A stretch of DNA of 64,000 nucleotides, from NCBI GenBank assembly GCA_034509735.1, contig JACGWO010000004.1:15853395-15917394 (forward strand). The letters are read 5' to 3'. Source of the DNA: Sesamum alatum (Eukaryota; Streptophyta; Magnoliopsida; Lamiales; Pedaliaceae). The number at the start of each line of letters is the position of its first letter. Within the stretch, counting starts at the first letter, position 1. Below the pieces are notes generated by a model, which saw only the letters and a list, made by a program, of their open reading frames with translations, ran no database searches and had not been told where the DNA came from. This document shows positions 45,341 to 57,805 of this stretch, piece after piece. A program made the translations under genes and the position numbers.

Positions 45341-47011
45341 TGTTAGAATAGGAGACCAGAAAGCCAATAGGTTTGACGATTTGTAACGTATGTGACAACT
45401 TGATGTTAATATAATATTATTGCGTGATGAATAGAATGAGTTTTCGTCACTATTGGTGTTTACTTTGTTGCGCTCATTTCACATATGTTAAAATAGTATT
45501 TTACTTATATCGTAACAAAGCCCACAGACCACGGTTAACAACTCATGCAGTTGGGCCACGCATTGGATGGTGGTCATGAAACTAACTGATTGAGAGTTGG
45601 GTCTGAAACGTTCCAAGTCGAGGACCTCGAGGAAGGGCATCGAGAGTCCTATTGAGACTTGTATCAAGAGTCGTGTTCATTGGATGAGTGCCGTGTTTCA
45701 TTGGTGACAGGCGTGGGACGCCTATACGATCTTGATGGGTTGGTCGACTGGGGTCGAGCCGACTGGACTGACTCACGGGGATCATCATATGAAAGCCTTG
45801 GAGGCTTGGTCGGTATGATTGGATTTTCCTGGTTTTGATAGTACGGGAGTAATCCTCAAACTTGAGGAATCATGGCAGTCGCATGCACAGGACGACTGTA
45901 TCTTGGATCTAGCGAGAGGTGATCATTCTGTAAAATGATGATTATAAGCCTTGTCTAGTGCGGTCAGAATGTGTAGTGAGGACGGTGGATTCCAAGAATA
46001 GGATCCGTCCCCTGTCACTATGTGATAGAGGTCTCTCCTATGCACTCGGAGACACGTTCATGCTGTTTGAAGCTGTGGCCACAGTGGTTGGTCGAACAGG
46101 GATGGTTTCCTGTGTCGAAGCAATGAAGCATGCGTAGTCTTGAGTATTAAGCATAGATGCCTAGTCAAGGATGTGAACCGACGCCCAATTCCATACCCAT
46201 AAAGGGCATGGCCGAAAATGCTCCCTTGGAGGAAGCTAAAATCAGCCATGCTTCATGCAAGGTGGTAGTCGACTTGTCTGTTTTGGAAAGAGACAAATCA
46301 ACTCCAATCAAGCCCTTCCCTTTTGGTATGATTTGATCATACCTTAAAAGTTGGTAGGCTTGATTGAAGAATTAATGGTGATTGATTGGGATGTATCTAG
46401 ACATCCTTGGATGAACCTAGACACATTCCAATAATCACATTAATTATGTATATATGAGTATATACAATACCTTGTGCAAGAGAATTATAATTCATCTTTC
46501 TAGAAAAAGAGAAGACAATTTTCGGCCTCTCCTCTCTCTCTCTCACTCTCGGCCACTCTTCCCCTCTCCCACTTGTCTTCTTCATTTGATCTTAGATCAA
46601 AAGAAAGAACAAAGTAGGTTTAAGAGAACACTAATTCATAGTGTTTTTTCTCTTGAGTTGATTCCTTCCTAAACCCGTTTTCTTCTAGCAAGAAAAGCGT
46701 GTGTTTCTTCCGGTATGGTGTGGATCACCTTTGGAGAATCCATACGTTTAGATTTCATGAGCATTCCGAACAAGGAACAACGCAAGTAGCCGCGCACACG
46801 TAAATCATGAAAGGTAACAGTTTTATCACGTTTTGATAGATTTACATTTCTTCTACGCTCTATGTATTATATGCTTCTATGTTAATACAATCTATATCGA
46901 ACGCACGGTTGAGCACCCAAGGCTACACCCCTTGGGATCACGTTTATTTGAATTTGATTTAAATTTATGTACCTTTCTCGCTTTCTCGCTTCCGCTCGCA
47001 CTCCCGGGTCA
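45341..47011 (+). mobile_element. Copia LTR, plus orientation, inserted in copy B 3' LTR
   Basis: Begins TGTTAGAATAGGAGACCAG. Promoter-proximal blocks, a TATATGAGTATATAC phrase near 46448 (possible TATA), a CT-rich tract (46530-46570) and the tagcaagaaaagc and ggtatggtgtggatca blocks follow. It probably ends near 47011, where copy B LTR resumes (tcaaaggaccacttaatgc). No 5-bp duplication is visible and LTR B has lost about 180 bases here, so rearrangement is more likely than clean insertion. Confidence 0.6.
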
Positions 47012-47498
47012 AAGGACCACTTAATGCACTATCGTAACAAAGGAGAATCAAGTCATACCGATCATGCCCCACAAGGCTTCCATATGACATCTCCTACGGG
47101 CCAGTTCAGTGAACTTGATAACTCCTTATCAAACACCCACGAAAGTGCATAGAAGTCATACGTCATTGTTTATGAAACGCAACAATCATCATATGAACTC
47201 ATCACTTAGTGCAAGTCTCTAAGGAATCATGGTTGATGCCCCGTCTCGACCGATTCATCGACTTGGAATATTTTAGATCAAACCATAAAGGTTGGTTTCA
47301 TGGAAGCCATCATATGCGCGACCCAACCCCGTAGTACTATGATTTAAGGGCTTCAACCAAATGCATACAAATATTGTATTAAGCATAAGATGAAGATGGC
47401 CAAAGAAGAATTCTTAATATTAATATTTTATTGAAAAAGATCGTTTACAATGGCAGACAATGAGCCAACAATTGGCTTGACAGTCACCAATTCTAACA
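47012..47498 (-). mobile_element. Copia copy B 3' LTR, remainder
   Basis: Matches 59510-59958 of the 5' LTR and terminates (in its own sense, starts) with TGTTAGAATTGGTGACTGTC at 47498. A second assembled copy is 52714-53200 beyond the gap. Confidence 0.75.
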
Positions 47499-47510
47499 AT
47501 CTCCCACTTG
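47499..47510 (-). promoter_or_regulatory. Copia polypurine tract, copy B
   Basis: On the minus strand CAAGTGGGAGAT directly precedes the LTR, the standard plus-strand primer site of copia elements. Repeated at 53201-53212 in the duplicated block. Confidence 0.8.
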
Positions 47511-49907
47511 ACCTAAAAGCTAATTGCCCATAAGCTCATGCCCATCTTCTCAAGATGATGAGTATGTGAAATCTAGAATCAGGGTTAGGCAGCGGGTCTG
47601 CTATATTCTATATTAATGCAATGCGATCCATTATTAGCACATTTGTGTTTGGATTTGCAATGAGGTCTAGGCATTCACACTTGCGTGATTGCTCCGTTTG
47701 TTATAACAAGGTATAACTACAGATTCAACAATGCTAGGGACTACATCCAAACTACCTCTTTGTAGCTTAATAAGCTACAATACACTCGGCCTGTGATGTG
47801 GAATCACCGTCTAATTGGAAACTCCTCCATTAAGCCAAAATAAATAACCAGATTAAGATTTAGATTGATAACATCTATTCAGCTCCCATTGACCTTCTAA
47901 TACATTAGTGACTCATATTCATTAATGACACGATCATACAACTTTATGACTGTGAAAAATTATTCAACTTCAGGATGCCTATTTAAGTCCATAAATAGGT
48001 CCGTTGGAGTTTATAAACTTTTTGTTTCTCCTCTTCCAGATGTATCACCTTGAGGTTGATCCATGTAGATCTCTTCCTCAATAATTCCACTAAGGAATGC
48101 GGTCTTTACATCTACTTGTCATATCGCGTAGTCATAGTAGATGACTATGACAAGTCGGATGGATTTGGCCATAGTCGATGGAGAATATGTTATCTCAAAT
48201 TCCACATGGTTTCTTTGAATGTAACCTTTCACCATCAATAGGGCCATAAAGATCATTAACTCTCCATCAACTCCAAGGTCAAGCTTGTAGACCCAACGAC
48301 CCTAACTTGCTTAGGTGGGTCTACAAAGTCCATACTTTGTGGAGTATATGGAGTCCATCTTGGATTTTGTGGTCTTAAGCCATTTCCCCGAATTGTCTCT
48401 TTTAAGGTCATTTGGATCATTATCCAATTTACTAGTCAAAGCTAGTATATCAATAAGGTGAATATGGGATGCTATGAGCATTTCCATTACCATAGGTCAT
48501 GCATCACTTGACTCCTCGAGCTGCAACCTATCTATTTGAGTATCGATAGAAACCTTTCTTTGAAGAACACTGCATTTCTCAAAATAAATACTTTTGTATC
48601 GAGAGATCACAAAAATACTTCCTGTAGTTTCTTTTGGATACCCAACCCAGGGTGGATCTAGTATCCAGCGAAAACTCCCACTAGTCTCTCGACGTACGCA
48701 GGACACCCATATATTGTAAGATACGTGTGGGAGGGTGACTTTTCATGCCATATCTTATATGGTATTTTCGGTACGACTTTGGATGATGCTATGTTCAATA
48801 ACTTGGCAACCAATTCTAACTCGTAGCCACAAATGAAAAAGGTAATGTAGCAGAACTCATCAAGGACCGAACCATGTTCAATAAGGTTCGATTCCTCCTT
48901 TCAGCCATGATGTTAAGCTGTGGCGTTTGCAAGAGATGTCAACTAAGAGAAAACCCCATTCTCCTTTAGACAATCCAAGAATTCTGTATTTAAGTACTCA
49001 CCTCTTCGATAGGATCAAAGCTTCTTAATTTTTTGCTCAATATGATTTTCTAGTCCTAATTTGAACTCTTTGCACTTTTCAAACATTTTAAACTTGTACT
49101 TCATTAAGTACACAAAACCCAACCGTGAGTGATCAACGGTGAAGGTTATGAAGTAAGAAAATCATCCTTCAGATTTTGAGTACATCACAAACATTTGTAT
49201 GGATCAAACCCAAAAGATTCATGAATTTGTGCTACTTTGTCCGACAAATGGCTTAACAGTCTCTTTTCCCTTCAGAAAAATATTCATAAGTAAAAGAGGA
49301 TCCAAATAATCTATTTCCAGATTCTTGGAGTCAATCTATCTCTTCATCTTATCGTTGGAAATGAGACATAGCCTAGCGTGCCATGTTCGTGTATATTCTT
49401 GGTTTCTCCAACTTTCTTTTATGTTGAATATCCATAGTCAAATTATGGTCATAATTAATATACAAACTAATTATGAATACGAATAATACACAAACCATTT
49501 GTGTAAGCACCAAGTGAAAGTTTAAACAAAATATTTTTAATAGTAAAATAATCTTCACTTGGTACAAAATACTATCCACTAACATCCTTGCTAACTACCA
49601 AGTAAATTGTTCCTATGACTTCATCAGCAAAACTTACGTGCCATTTCATAAGCCTTAGGATCACCTTGTTTTTACTTAGTTATTTGCTTGGTGTTGCAAC
49701 TTTAGCAAACAGAAGCTCCATATATCTTGGAATCATATTGCTAATATGAGCCTCAAGCTTGGTATCACATATCCAAGAATCAATGTTAGCAGCCATGTTC
49801 AATTTCAACATTAAAGATACTTTGGGGTGTAGCAAGACGCTTCTTGCAATATCTCTTTCAATGGCTACTTTCGTGGCAGTGGAAATACTTATCACTACTT
49901 TGATCAA
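47511..49907 (-). pseudogene. Copia copy B pol, heavily broken (first assembled copy)
   Basis: Minus-strand order: protease-like NIDSWICDTKLEAHIS (49680-49907; catalytic D-S/T-G reads DTK), pre-integrase WHARLCLIS and IDSKNLEI (about 49310-49390), integrase FSYFITFTVDHS and FLDCLKENG (48950-49180), GCPAYVERLVG (about 48690) and PWVGYPKETTG (48640), then the RT start KSKMDSIYS (48360) and QVDVKTAFLSGIIEEEIYMD (48060-48125) with a stop for Trp. RT is cut short: the YVDD box and RNase H were not found before the polypurine tract. Nearly identical to 53213-55609. Confidence 0.82.
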
Positions 49908-51751
49908 TTTGGTCCATTTTCTTTATGACCATTAGAACTTCCTCTCACGTGTCATATCATATGCTTATCTTCCACCCCAGAATAATTCCTTGTGAGTGGG
50001 TGAAGATTACACATGTTCCAATTCAGGTGTCCGTATTATTGTAGTAAACACTTTACTTAGTGATGTTACCATAACATCTAGTTTGTAAGATATCCTTTTA
50101 TCCAACAATTAAATGTCTCATATTTCTTGTTGGTGGATTTCTCAAATAGGTCAACTCAAAGAAAATCTTTCCAAAATATATGGGTTTCTTGGAACCCAAA
50201 ATAATTTTTGAAATTCCCAAACCAATCAATGTAGTGATACTCAATTAGCGAACAAGTCACATAAAAAAATGGTTATGAGTGGTTGTATGCATCAACAAAA
50301 ATATAAGCATTCTTTCAATCAATGTTAATGTTTCAATTTATGATATGGTCTTTGATCATAAATTGCTCCCACTATTTCTTCAAAATTCCATAAACCCTCA
50401 TATGGATTTTTGGGAAACCTTTTCCTAGTGGGCTTGAGGTCCACAAAACTATCTCCATACCCCATTGATATGACTCGCATGGAAATAATTCTATGGGAGG
50501 TGACTTTCACCATTCTCATCCCTATGAGATCCCCAAGATGTTTTCTCTCATTTTTCACATAATCCCAAGAACTCCAAGTGAATTATGCTACTCCATGTTA
50601 AGCCCAACCCATCAACTAAAAAAAAATCCCATACTATCGCCCACACGACTCATGAGATAGGGAAATAGTAGGTAATCTACTTGTTCACAGTGACAGTACA
50701 ACTTTTCACTACTTCCAAATCATAGCACGACTCGTGAGACAATGAAGTGAAAGGTGATAGCATATCATACATCGTCACCATGGATGGAAGGCTTGGATTA
50801 TCAAATCCAATTTGACTTTATCCATCACGGGCTTAATAGTTTAACTTGGACATTCCAAGTGAGAGTTCAAACAATTTGTTTAGGTAAGACCTCATTACAA
50901 CGTTTTATTCTTAGTTGCTTGTTTATCATATATATTTACATATATATTGTGTAGATACAGAAGTTAAAGACACATAAACAACATACAAGGGATCAAAGCC
51001 TAGCATGTCCCTGTTGGATGGTCATGAGCCCAATCACCGAGCCCGTGGTGAATCAATGGTCAAAGGCTCCATGATCTTTCCATATATATTTATCATATAA
51101 ATACATCATATATATGCATCATATATTATACATGGAAAATAATATATATCATATATATATATGTGTATCTAGTACAATAAAAGAACTTAATCTCATATGT
51201 TAAATCACATGATGTTTTTTTCATAGATTGCAATTGAATTTAATTTATGGGCACATGATTCATAGGTTTCAAATTAACTTGGATTTTTCAAGTAATAGTC
51301 CTAATCATATTAGGAAAATATCTTGTTTTTCCTAATCAAGTTGCATGAGAAAAAATATTTTTCTTCTTCAACCTTATAAGAAAAAACAAACTTGTTTTTC
51401 TCAACTTTTGAGAAGACAAAATCAAGTTTTCCTCTTCCAATTTTGCAAGAGAAAACAAAGTTTTCTTCCTCAACCCTTGAAGAGAAAAACAAGTCTTCTT
51501 CCTTCAGCTTGTGTATTCAAATACAATTAGGATATTGATATTCTCTTCAAAATAAATATTTTGGACTTTCCAAATAATAGTCCTAATCATATTAGGAATA
51601 CTTTTGATTTGTTTTTTAATCAGATTGAAAGCGAAAAACCAATTTCTTTCTCAATTTTATATCCAAATATATATTAGAAAACTAATATTTTAACAATTTT
51701 AAAATATTTAGAATGATAAGAAAAATAGGAGAATACACAATAATCACTATA
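49908..51751 (-). mobile_element. Copia copy B leader, gag missing (first assembled copy)
   Basis: Only about 420 bases lie between the protease remnant and the leader block that starts near 50330, so most of gag is deleted. The leader 50330-50900 matches copy A 25810-26300 (tttcctagtgggctt, ctccataccccat, gggaggt). A purine-rich stretch with repeated GAGAAAACAAG-type phrases lies at 51340-51500. Confidence 0.7.
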
Positions 51752-51825
51752 AAATCCGACCATGTAGGCGGAAGGTAAATCCGACCATGTAGGCAGAAGT
51801 TAATCCGACCATGTAGGCGGAAGAT
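51752..51825. repeat. 25-bp tandem array, cut by the gap
   Basis: Three units of AATCCGACCATGTAGGCGGA with spacer AGGT or AAGTT. The array stops at the N-run; the matching full array is 57453-57652. Confidence 0.9.
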
Positions 51826-52325
51826 NNNNNNNNNNNNNNNNNNNNNNNNNNNNNNNNNNNNNNNNNNNNNNNNNNNNNNNNNNNNNNNNNNNNNNNNNNN
51901 NNNNNNNNNNNNNNNNNNNNNNNNNNNNNNNNNNNNNNNNNNNNNNNNNNNNNNNNNNNNNNNNNNNNNNNNNNNNNNNNNNNNNNNNNNNNNNNNNNNN
52001 NNNNNNNNNNNNNNNNNNNNNNNNNNNNNNNNNNNNNNNNNNNNNNNNNNNNNNNNNNNNNNNNNNNNNNNNNNNNNNNNNNNNNNNNNNNNNNNNNNNN
52101 NNNNNNNNNNNNNNNNNNNNNNNNNNNNNNNNNNNNNNNNNNNNNNNNNNNNNNNNNNNNNNNNNNNNNNNNNNNNNNNNNNNNNNNNNNNNNNNNNNNN
52201 NNNNNNNNNNNNNNNNNNNNNNNNNNNNNNNNNNNNNNNNNNNNNNNNNNNNNNNNNNNNNNNNNNNNNNNNNNNNNNNNNNNNNNNNNNNNNNNNNNNN
52301 NNNNNNNNNNNNNNNNNNNNNNNNN
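51826..52325. other. Assembly gap, exactly 500 N
   Basis: A run of 500 N, the round size of a scaffolding gap. Both flanks carry the same 5.2 kb sequence, so the gap probably does not represent missing DNA. Confidence 0.97.
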
Positions 52326-53200
52326 GAGAACACTAATTCATAGTGTTTTTTCTCTTGAGTTGATTCCTTCCTAAACCCGTTTTCTTCTAGCAAGAAAAGC
52401 GTGTGTTTCTTCCGGTATGGTGTGGATCACCTTTGGAGAATCCATACGTTTAGATTTCATGAGCATTCCGAACAAGGAACAACGCAAGTAGCCGCGCACA
52501 CGTAAATCATGAAAGGTAACAGTTTTATCACGTTTTGATAGATTTACATTTCTTCTACGCTCTATGTATTATATGCTTCTATGTTAATACAATCTATATC
52601 GAACGCACGGTTGAGCACCCAAGGCTACACCCCTTGGGATCACGTTTATTTGAATTTGATTTAAATTTATGTACCTTTCTCGCTTTCTCGCTTCCGCTCG
52701 CACTCCCGGGTCAAAGGACCACTTAATGCACTATCGTAACAAAGGAGAATCAAGTCATACCGATCATGCCCCACAAGGCTTCCATATGACATCTCCTACG
52801 GGCCAGTTCAGTGAACTTGATAACTCCTTATCAAACACCCACGAAAGTGCATAGAAGTCATACGTCATTGTTTATGAAACGCAACAATCATCATATGAAC
52901 TCATCACTTAGTGCAAGTCTCTAAGGAATCATGGTTGATGCCCCGTCTCGACCGATTCATCGACTTGGAATATTTTAGATCAAACCATAAAGGTTGGTTT
53001 CATGGAAGCCATCATATGCGCGACCCAACCCCGTAGTACTATGATTTAAGGGCTTCAACCAAATGCATACAAATATTGTATTAAGCATAAGATGAAGATG
53101 GCCAAAGAAGAATTCTTAATATTAATATTTTATTGAAAAAGATCGTTTACAATGGCAGACAATGAGCCAACAATTGGCTTGACAGTCACCAATTCTAACA

Positions 53201-53212
53201 ATCTCCCACTTG
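53201..53212 (-). promoter_or_regulatory. Polypurine tract, duplicated copy
   Basis: Same CAAGTGGGAGAT on the minus strand as 47499-47510. Confidence 0.8.
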
Positions 53213-55609
53213 ACCTAAAAGCTAATTGCCCATAAGCTCATGCCCATCTTCTCAAGATGATGAGTATGTGAAATCTAGAATCAGGGTTAGGCAGCGGGTC
53301 TGCTATATTCTATATTAATGCAATGCGATCCATTATTAGCACATTTGTGTTTGGATTTGCAATGAGGTCTAGGCATTCACACTTGCGTGATTGCTCCGTT
53401 TGTTATAACAAGGTATAACTACAGATTCAACAATGCTAGGGACTACATCCAAACTACCTCTTTGTAGCTTAATAAGCTACAATACACTCGGCCTGTGATG
53501 TGGAATCACCGTCTAATTGGAAACTCCTCCATTAAGCCAAAATAAATAACCAGATTAAGATTTAGATTGATAACATCTATTCAGCTCCCATTGACCTTCT
53601 AATACATTAGTGACTCATATTCATTAATGACACGATCATACAACTTTATGACTGTGAAAAATTATTCAACTTCAGGATGCCTATTTAAGTCCATAAATAG
53701 GTCCGTTGGAGTTTATAAACTTTTTGTTTCTCCTCTTCCAGATGTATCACCTTGAGGTTGATCCATGTAGATCTCTTCCTCAATAATTCCACTAAGGAAT
53801 GCGGTCTTTACATCTACTTGTCATATCGCGTAGTCATAGTAGATGACTATGACAAGTCGGATGGATTTGGCCATAGTCGATGGAGAATATGTTATCTCAA
53901 ATTCCACATGGTTTCTTTGAATGTAACCTTTCACCATCAATAGGGCCATAAAGATCATTAACTCTCCATCAACTCCAAGGTCAAGCTTGTAGACCCAACG
54001 ACCCTAACTTGCTTAGGTGGGTCTACAAAGTCCATACTTTGTGGAGTATATGGAGTCCATCTTGGATTTTGTGGTCTTAAGCCATTTCCCCGAATTGTCT
54101 CTTTTAAGGTCATTTGGATCATTATCCAATTTACTAGTCAAAGCTAGTATATCAATAAGGTGAATATGGGATGCTATGAGCATTTCCATTACCATAGGTC
54201 ATGCATCACTTGACTCCTCGAGCTGCAACCTATCTATTTGAGTATCGATAGAAACCTTTCTTTGAAGAACACTGCATTTCTCAAAATAAATACTTTTGTA
54301 TCGAGAGATCACAAAAATACTTCCTGTAGTTTCTTTTTGGATACCCAACCCAGGGTGGATCTAGTATCCAGCGAAACTCCCACTAGTCTCTCGACGTACG
54401 CAGGACACCCATATATTGTAAGATACGTGTGGGAGGGTGACTTTCATGCCATATCTTATATGGTATTTTCGGTACGACTTTGGATGATGCTATGTTCAAT
54501 AACTTGGCAACCAATTCTAACTCGTAGCCACAAATGAAAAAGGTAATGTAGCAGAACTCATCAAGGACCGAACCATGTTCAATAAGGTTCGATTCCTCCT
54601 TTCAGCCATGATGTTAAGCTGTGGCGTTTGCAAGAGATGTCAACTAAGAGAAAACCCCATTCTCCTTTTAGACAATCCAAGAATTCTGTATTTAAGTACT
54701 CACCTCTTCGATAGGATCAAAGCTTCTTAATTTTTTGCTCAATATGATTTTCTAGTCCTAATTTGAACTCTTTGCACTTTTCAAACATTTTTAAACTTGT
54801 ACTTCATTAAGTACACAAAACCCAACCGTGAGTGATCAACGGTGAAGGTTATGAAGTAAGAAAATCATCCTTCAGATTTTGAGTACATCACAAACATTTG
54901 TATGGATCAAACCCAAAAGATTCATGAATTTGTGCTACTTTGTCCGACAAATGGCTTAACAGTCTCTTTTCCCTTCAGAAAAATATTCATAAGTAAAAGA
55001 GGATCCAAATAATCTATTTCCAGATTCTTGGAGTCAATCTATCTCTTCATCTTATCGTTGGAAATGAGACATAGCCTAGCGTGCCATGTTCGTGTATATT
55101 CTTGGTTTCTCCAACTTTCTTTTATGTTGAATATCCATAGTCAAATTATGGTCATAATTAATATACAAACTAATTATGAATACGAATAATACACAAACCA
55201 TTTGTGTAAGCACCAAGTGAAAGTTTAAAGAAAATATTTTAATAGTAAAATAATCTTCACTTGGTACAAAATACTATCCACTAACATCCTTGCTAACTAC
55301 CAAGTAAATTGTTCCTATGACTTCATCAGCAAAACTTACGTGCCATTTCATAAGCCTTAGGATCACCTTGTTTTTACTTAGTTATTTGCTTGGTGTTGCA
55401 ACTTTAGCAAACAGAAGCTCCATATATCTTGGAATCATATTGCTAATATGAGCCTCAAGCTTGGTATCACATATCCAAGAATCAATGTTAGCAGCCATGT
55501 TCAATTTCAACATTAAAGATACTTTGGGGTGTAGCAAGACGCTTCTTGCAATATCTCTTTCAATGGCTACTTTCGTGGCAGTGGAAATACTTATCACTAC
55601 TTTGATCAA
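53213..55609 (-). pseudogene. Copia copy B pol (second assembled copy)
   Basis: Same broken protease, integrase and partial reverse transcriptase as 47511-49907, with the same stops; see that entry for motifs. Homopolymer differences shift frames locally, notably near 54336 and 54375, where the integrase C-terminal reading is open in one copy and not the other. Probably the same locus assembled twice. Confidence 0.82.
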
Positions 55610-57452
55610 TTTGGTCCATTTTCTTTATGACCATTAGAACTTCCTCTCACGTGTCATATCATATGCTTATCTTCCACCCCAGAATAATTCCTTGTGAGTG
55701 GGTGAAGATTACACATGTTCCAATTCAGGTGTCCGTATTATTGTAGTAAACACTTTACTTAGTGATGTTACCATAACATCTAGTTTGTAAGATATCCTTT
55801 TATCCAACAATTAAATGTCTCATATTTCTTGTTGGTGGATTTCTCAAATAGGTCAACTCAAAGAAAATCTTTCCAAAATATATGGGTTTCTTGGAACCCA
55901 AAATAATTTTGAAATTCCCAAACCAATCAATGTAGTGATACTCAATTAGCGAACAAGTCACATAAAAAAATGGTTATGAGTGGTTGTATGCATCAACAAA
56001 AATATAAGCATTCTTTCAATCAATGTTAATGTTTCAATTTATGATATGGTCTTTGATCATAAATTGCTCCCACTATTTCTTCAAAATTCCATAAACCCTC
56101 ATATGGATTTTTGGGAAACCTTTTCCTAGTGGGCTTGAGGTCCACAAAACTATCTCCATACCCCATTGATATGACTCGCATGGAAATAATTCTATGGGAG
56201 GTGACTTTCACCATTCTCATCCCTATGAGATCCCCAAGATGTTTTCTCTCATTTTTCACATAATCCCAAGAACTCCAAGTGAATTATGCTACTCCATGTT
56301 AAGCCCAACCCATCAACTAAAAAAAAAATCCCATACTATCGCCCACACGACTCATGAGATAGGGAAATAGTAGGTAATCTACTTGTTCACAGTGACAGTA
56401 CAACTTTTCACTACTTCCAAATCATAGCACGACTCGTGAGACAATGAAGTGAAAGGTGATAGCATATCATACATCGTCACCATGGATGGAAGGCTTGGAT
56501 TATCAAATCCAATTTGACTTTATCCATCACGGGCTTAATAGTTTAACTTGGACATTCCAAGTGAGAGTTCAAACAATTTGTTTAGGTAAGACCTCATTAC
56601 AACGTTTTATTCTTAGTTGCTTGTTTATCATATATATTTACATATATATTGTGTAGATACAGAAGTTAAAGACACATAAACAACATACAAGGGATCAAAG
56701 CCTAGCATGTCCCTGTTGGATGGTCATGAGCCCAATCACCGAGCCCGTGGTGAATCAATGGTCAAAGGCTCCATGATCTTTCCATATATATTTATCATAT
56801 AAATACATCATATATATGCATCATATATTATACATGGAAAATAATATATATCATATATATATATGTGTATCTAGTACAATAAAAGAACTTAATCTCATAT
56901 GTTAAATCACATGATGTTTTTTTCATAGATTGCAATTGAATTTAATTTATGGGCACATGATTCATAGGTTTCAAATTAACTTGGATTTTTCAAGTAATAG
57001 TCCTAATCATATTAGGAAAATATCTTGTTTTTCCTAATCAAGTTGCATGAGAAAAAATATTTTTCTTCTTCAACCTTATAAGAAAAACAAACTTGTTTTT
57101 CTCAACTTTTGAGAAGACAAAATCAAGTTTTCCTCTTCCAATTTTGCAAGAGAAAACAAAGTTTTCTTCCTCAACCCTTGAAGAGAAAAACAAGTCTTCT
57201 TCCTTCAGCTTGTGTATTCAAAATACAATTAGGATATTGATATTCTCTTCAAAATAAATATTTTGGACTTTCCAAATAATAGTCCTAATCATATTAGGAA
57301 TACTTTTGATTGTTTTTTAATCAGATTGAAAGCGAAAAACCAATTTCTTTCTCAATTTTATATCCAAATATATATTAGAAAACTAATATTTTAACAATTT
57401 TAAAATATTTAGAATGATAAGAAAAATAGGAGAATACACAATAATCACTATA
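55610..57452 (-). mobile_element. Copia copy B leader (second assembled copy)
   Basis: Duplicate of 49908-51751; the leader block starts near 56030. No gag. Confidence 0.7.
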
Positions 57453-57652
57453 AAATCCGACCATGTAGGCGGAAGGTAAATCCGACCATGTAGGCAGAAG
57501 TTAAATCCGACCATGTAGGCGGAAGATCAAATCTGACCATGTAGACAAAAGGTAAATTCGACCATGTAGGCGGAAGGTAAATCCGACCATTAGGCGGAAG
57601 ATTAAATTTGACCATGTAGGCGAAAGGTAAATCCGACCATGTAGGTAGAAGA
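57453..57652. repeat. 25-bp tandem array, about 8 units
   Basis: Eight units near the consensus AAATCCGACCATGTAGGCGG plus AAGGT, with variants (tctgaccatgtagacaaaa, ttgaccatgtaggcgaaa). Located in the leader of copy B about 150 bases from the primer-binding site. It is the sequence in which the contig before the gap ends. Confidence 0.92.
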
Positions 57653-57792
57653 AATTAAATTTCGACATTGAAATATGCCCAAAATTAAATTCAACACATC
57701 AAGAGATTAACATATAAAATTAAATTGTTAAGTAATTTAATCCGATTAAATCACATCAAACCAAAATAAATTCAGTTGACTTGCATGACCGG

Positions 57793-57804
57793 GCTCTGAT
57801 AGCA
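57793..57804 (-). promoter_or_regulatory. Primer-binding site, copy B
   Basis: On the minus strand TGCTATCAGAGC, one change from the initiator tRNA-Met complement. One base separates it from the LTR at 57806. Confidence 0.8.
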
Positions 57805-57805
57805 C

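Larger units (their letters stand above)
52326..57527. repeat. Second assembled copy of 46624-51825
   Basis: Offset 5702, collinear over the full 5.2 kb. Differences are mostly single-base length changes in homopolymers (for example tttcttttgg at 48625 against tttctttttgg at 54331, and gcgaaaactcc at 48668 against gcgaaactcc). It contains the plus LTR distal part (52326-52713), copy B LTR remainder (52714-53200), pol and leader. Confidence 0.92.

Noticed and set aside
51800..52393. Open frame of 197 residues
   Set aside because: It spans the 500-N gap and consists mostly of unknown residues.
46624..57527. A genuine tandem duplication of a copia element
   Set aside because: The copies meet at a 500-N gap, start and stop at gap edges, and differ mainly in homopolymer length; an assembly artefact is simpler.
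57453..57652. Regular repeats resembling a CRISPR array
   Set aside because: Units are contiguous 25-mers without unique spacers, in a plant retrotransposon leader, with no cas genes.
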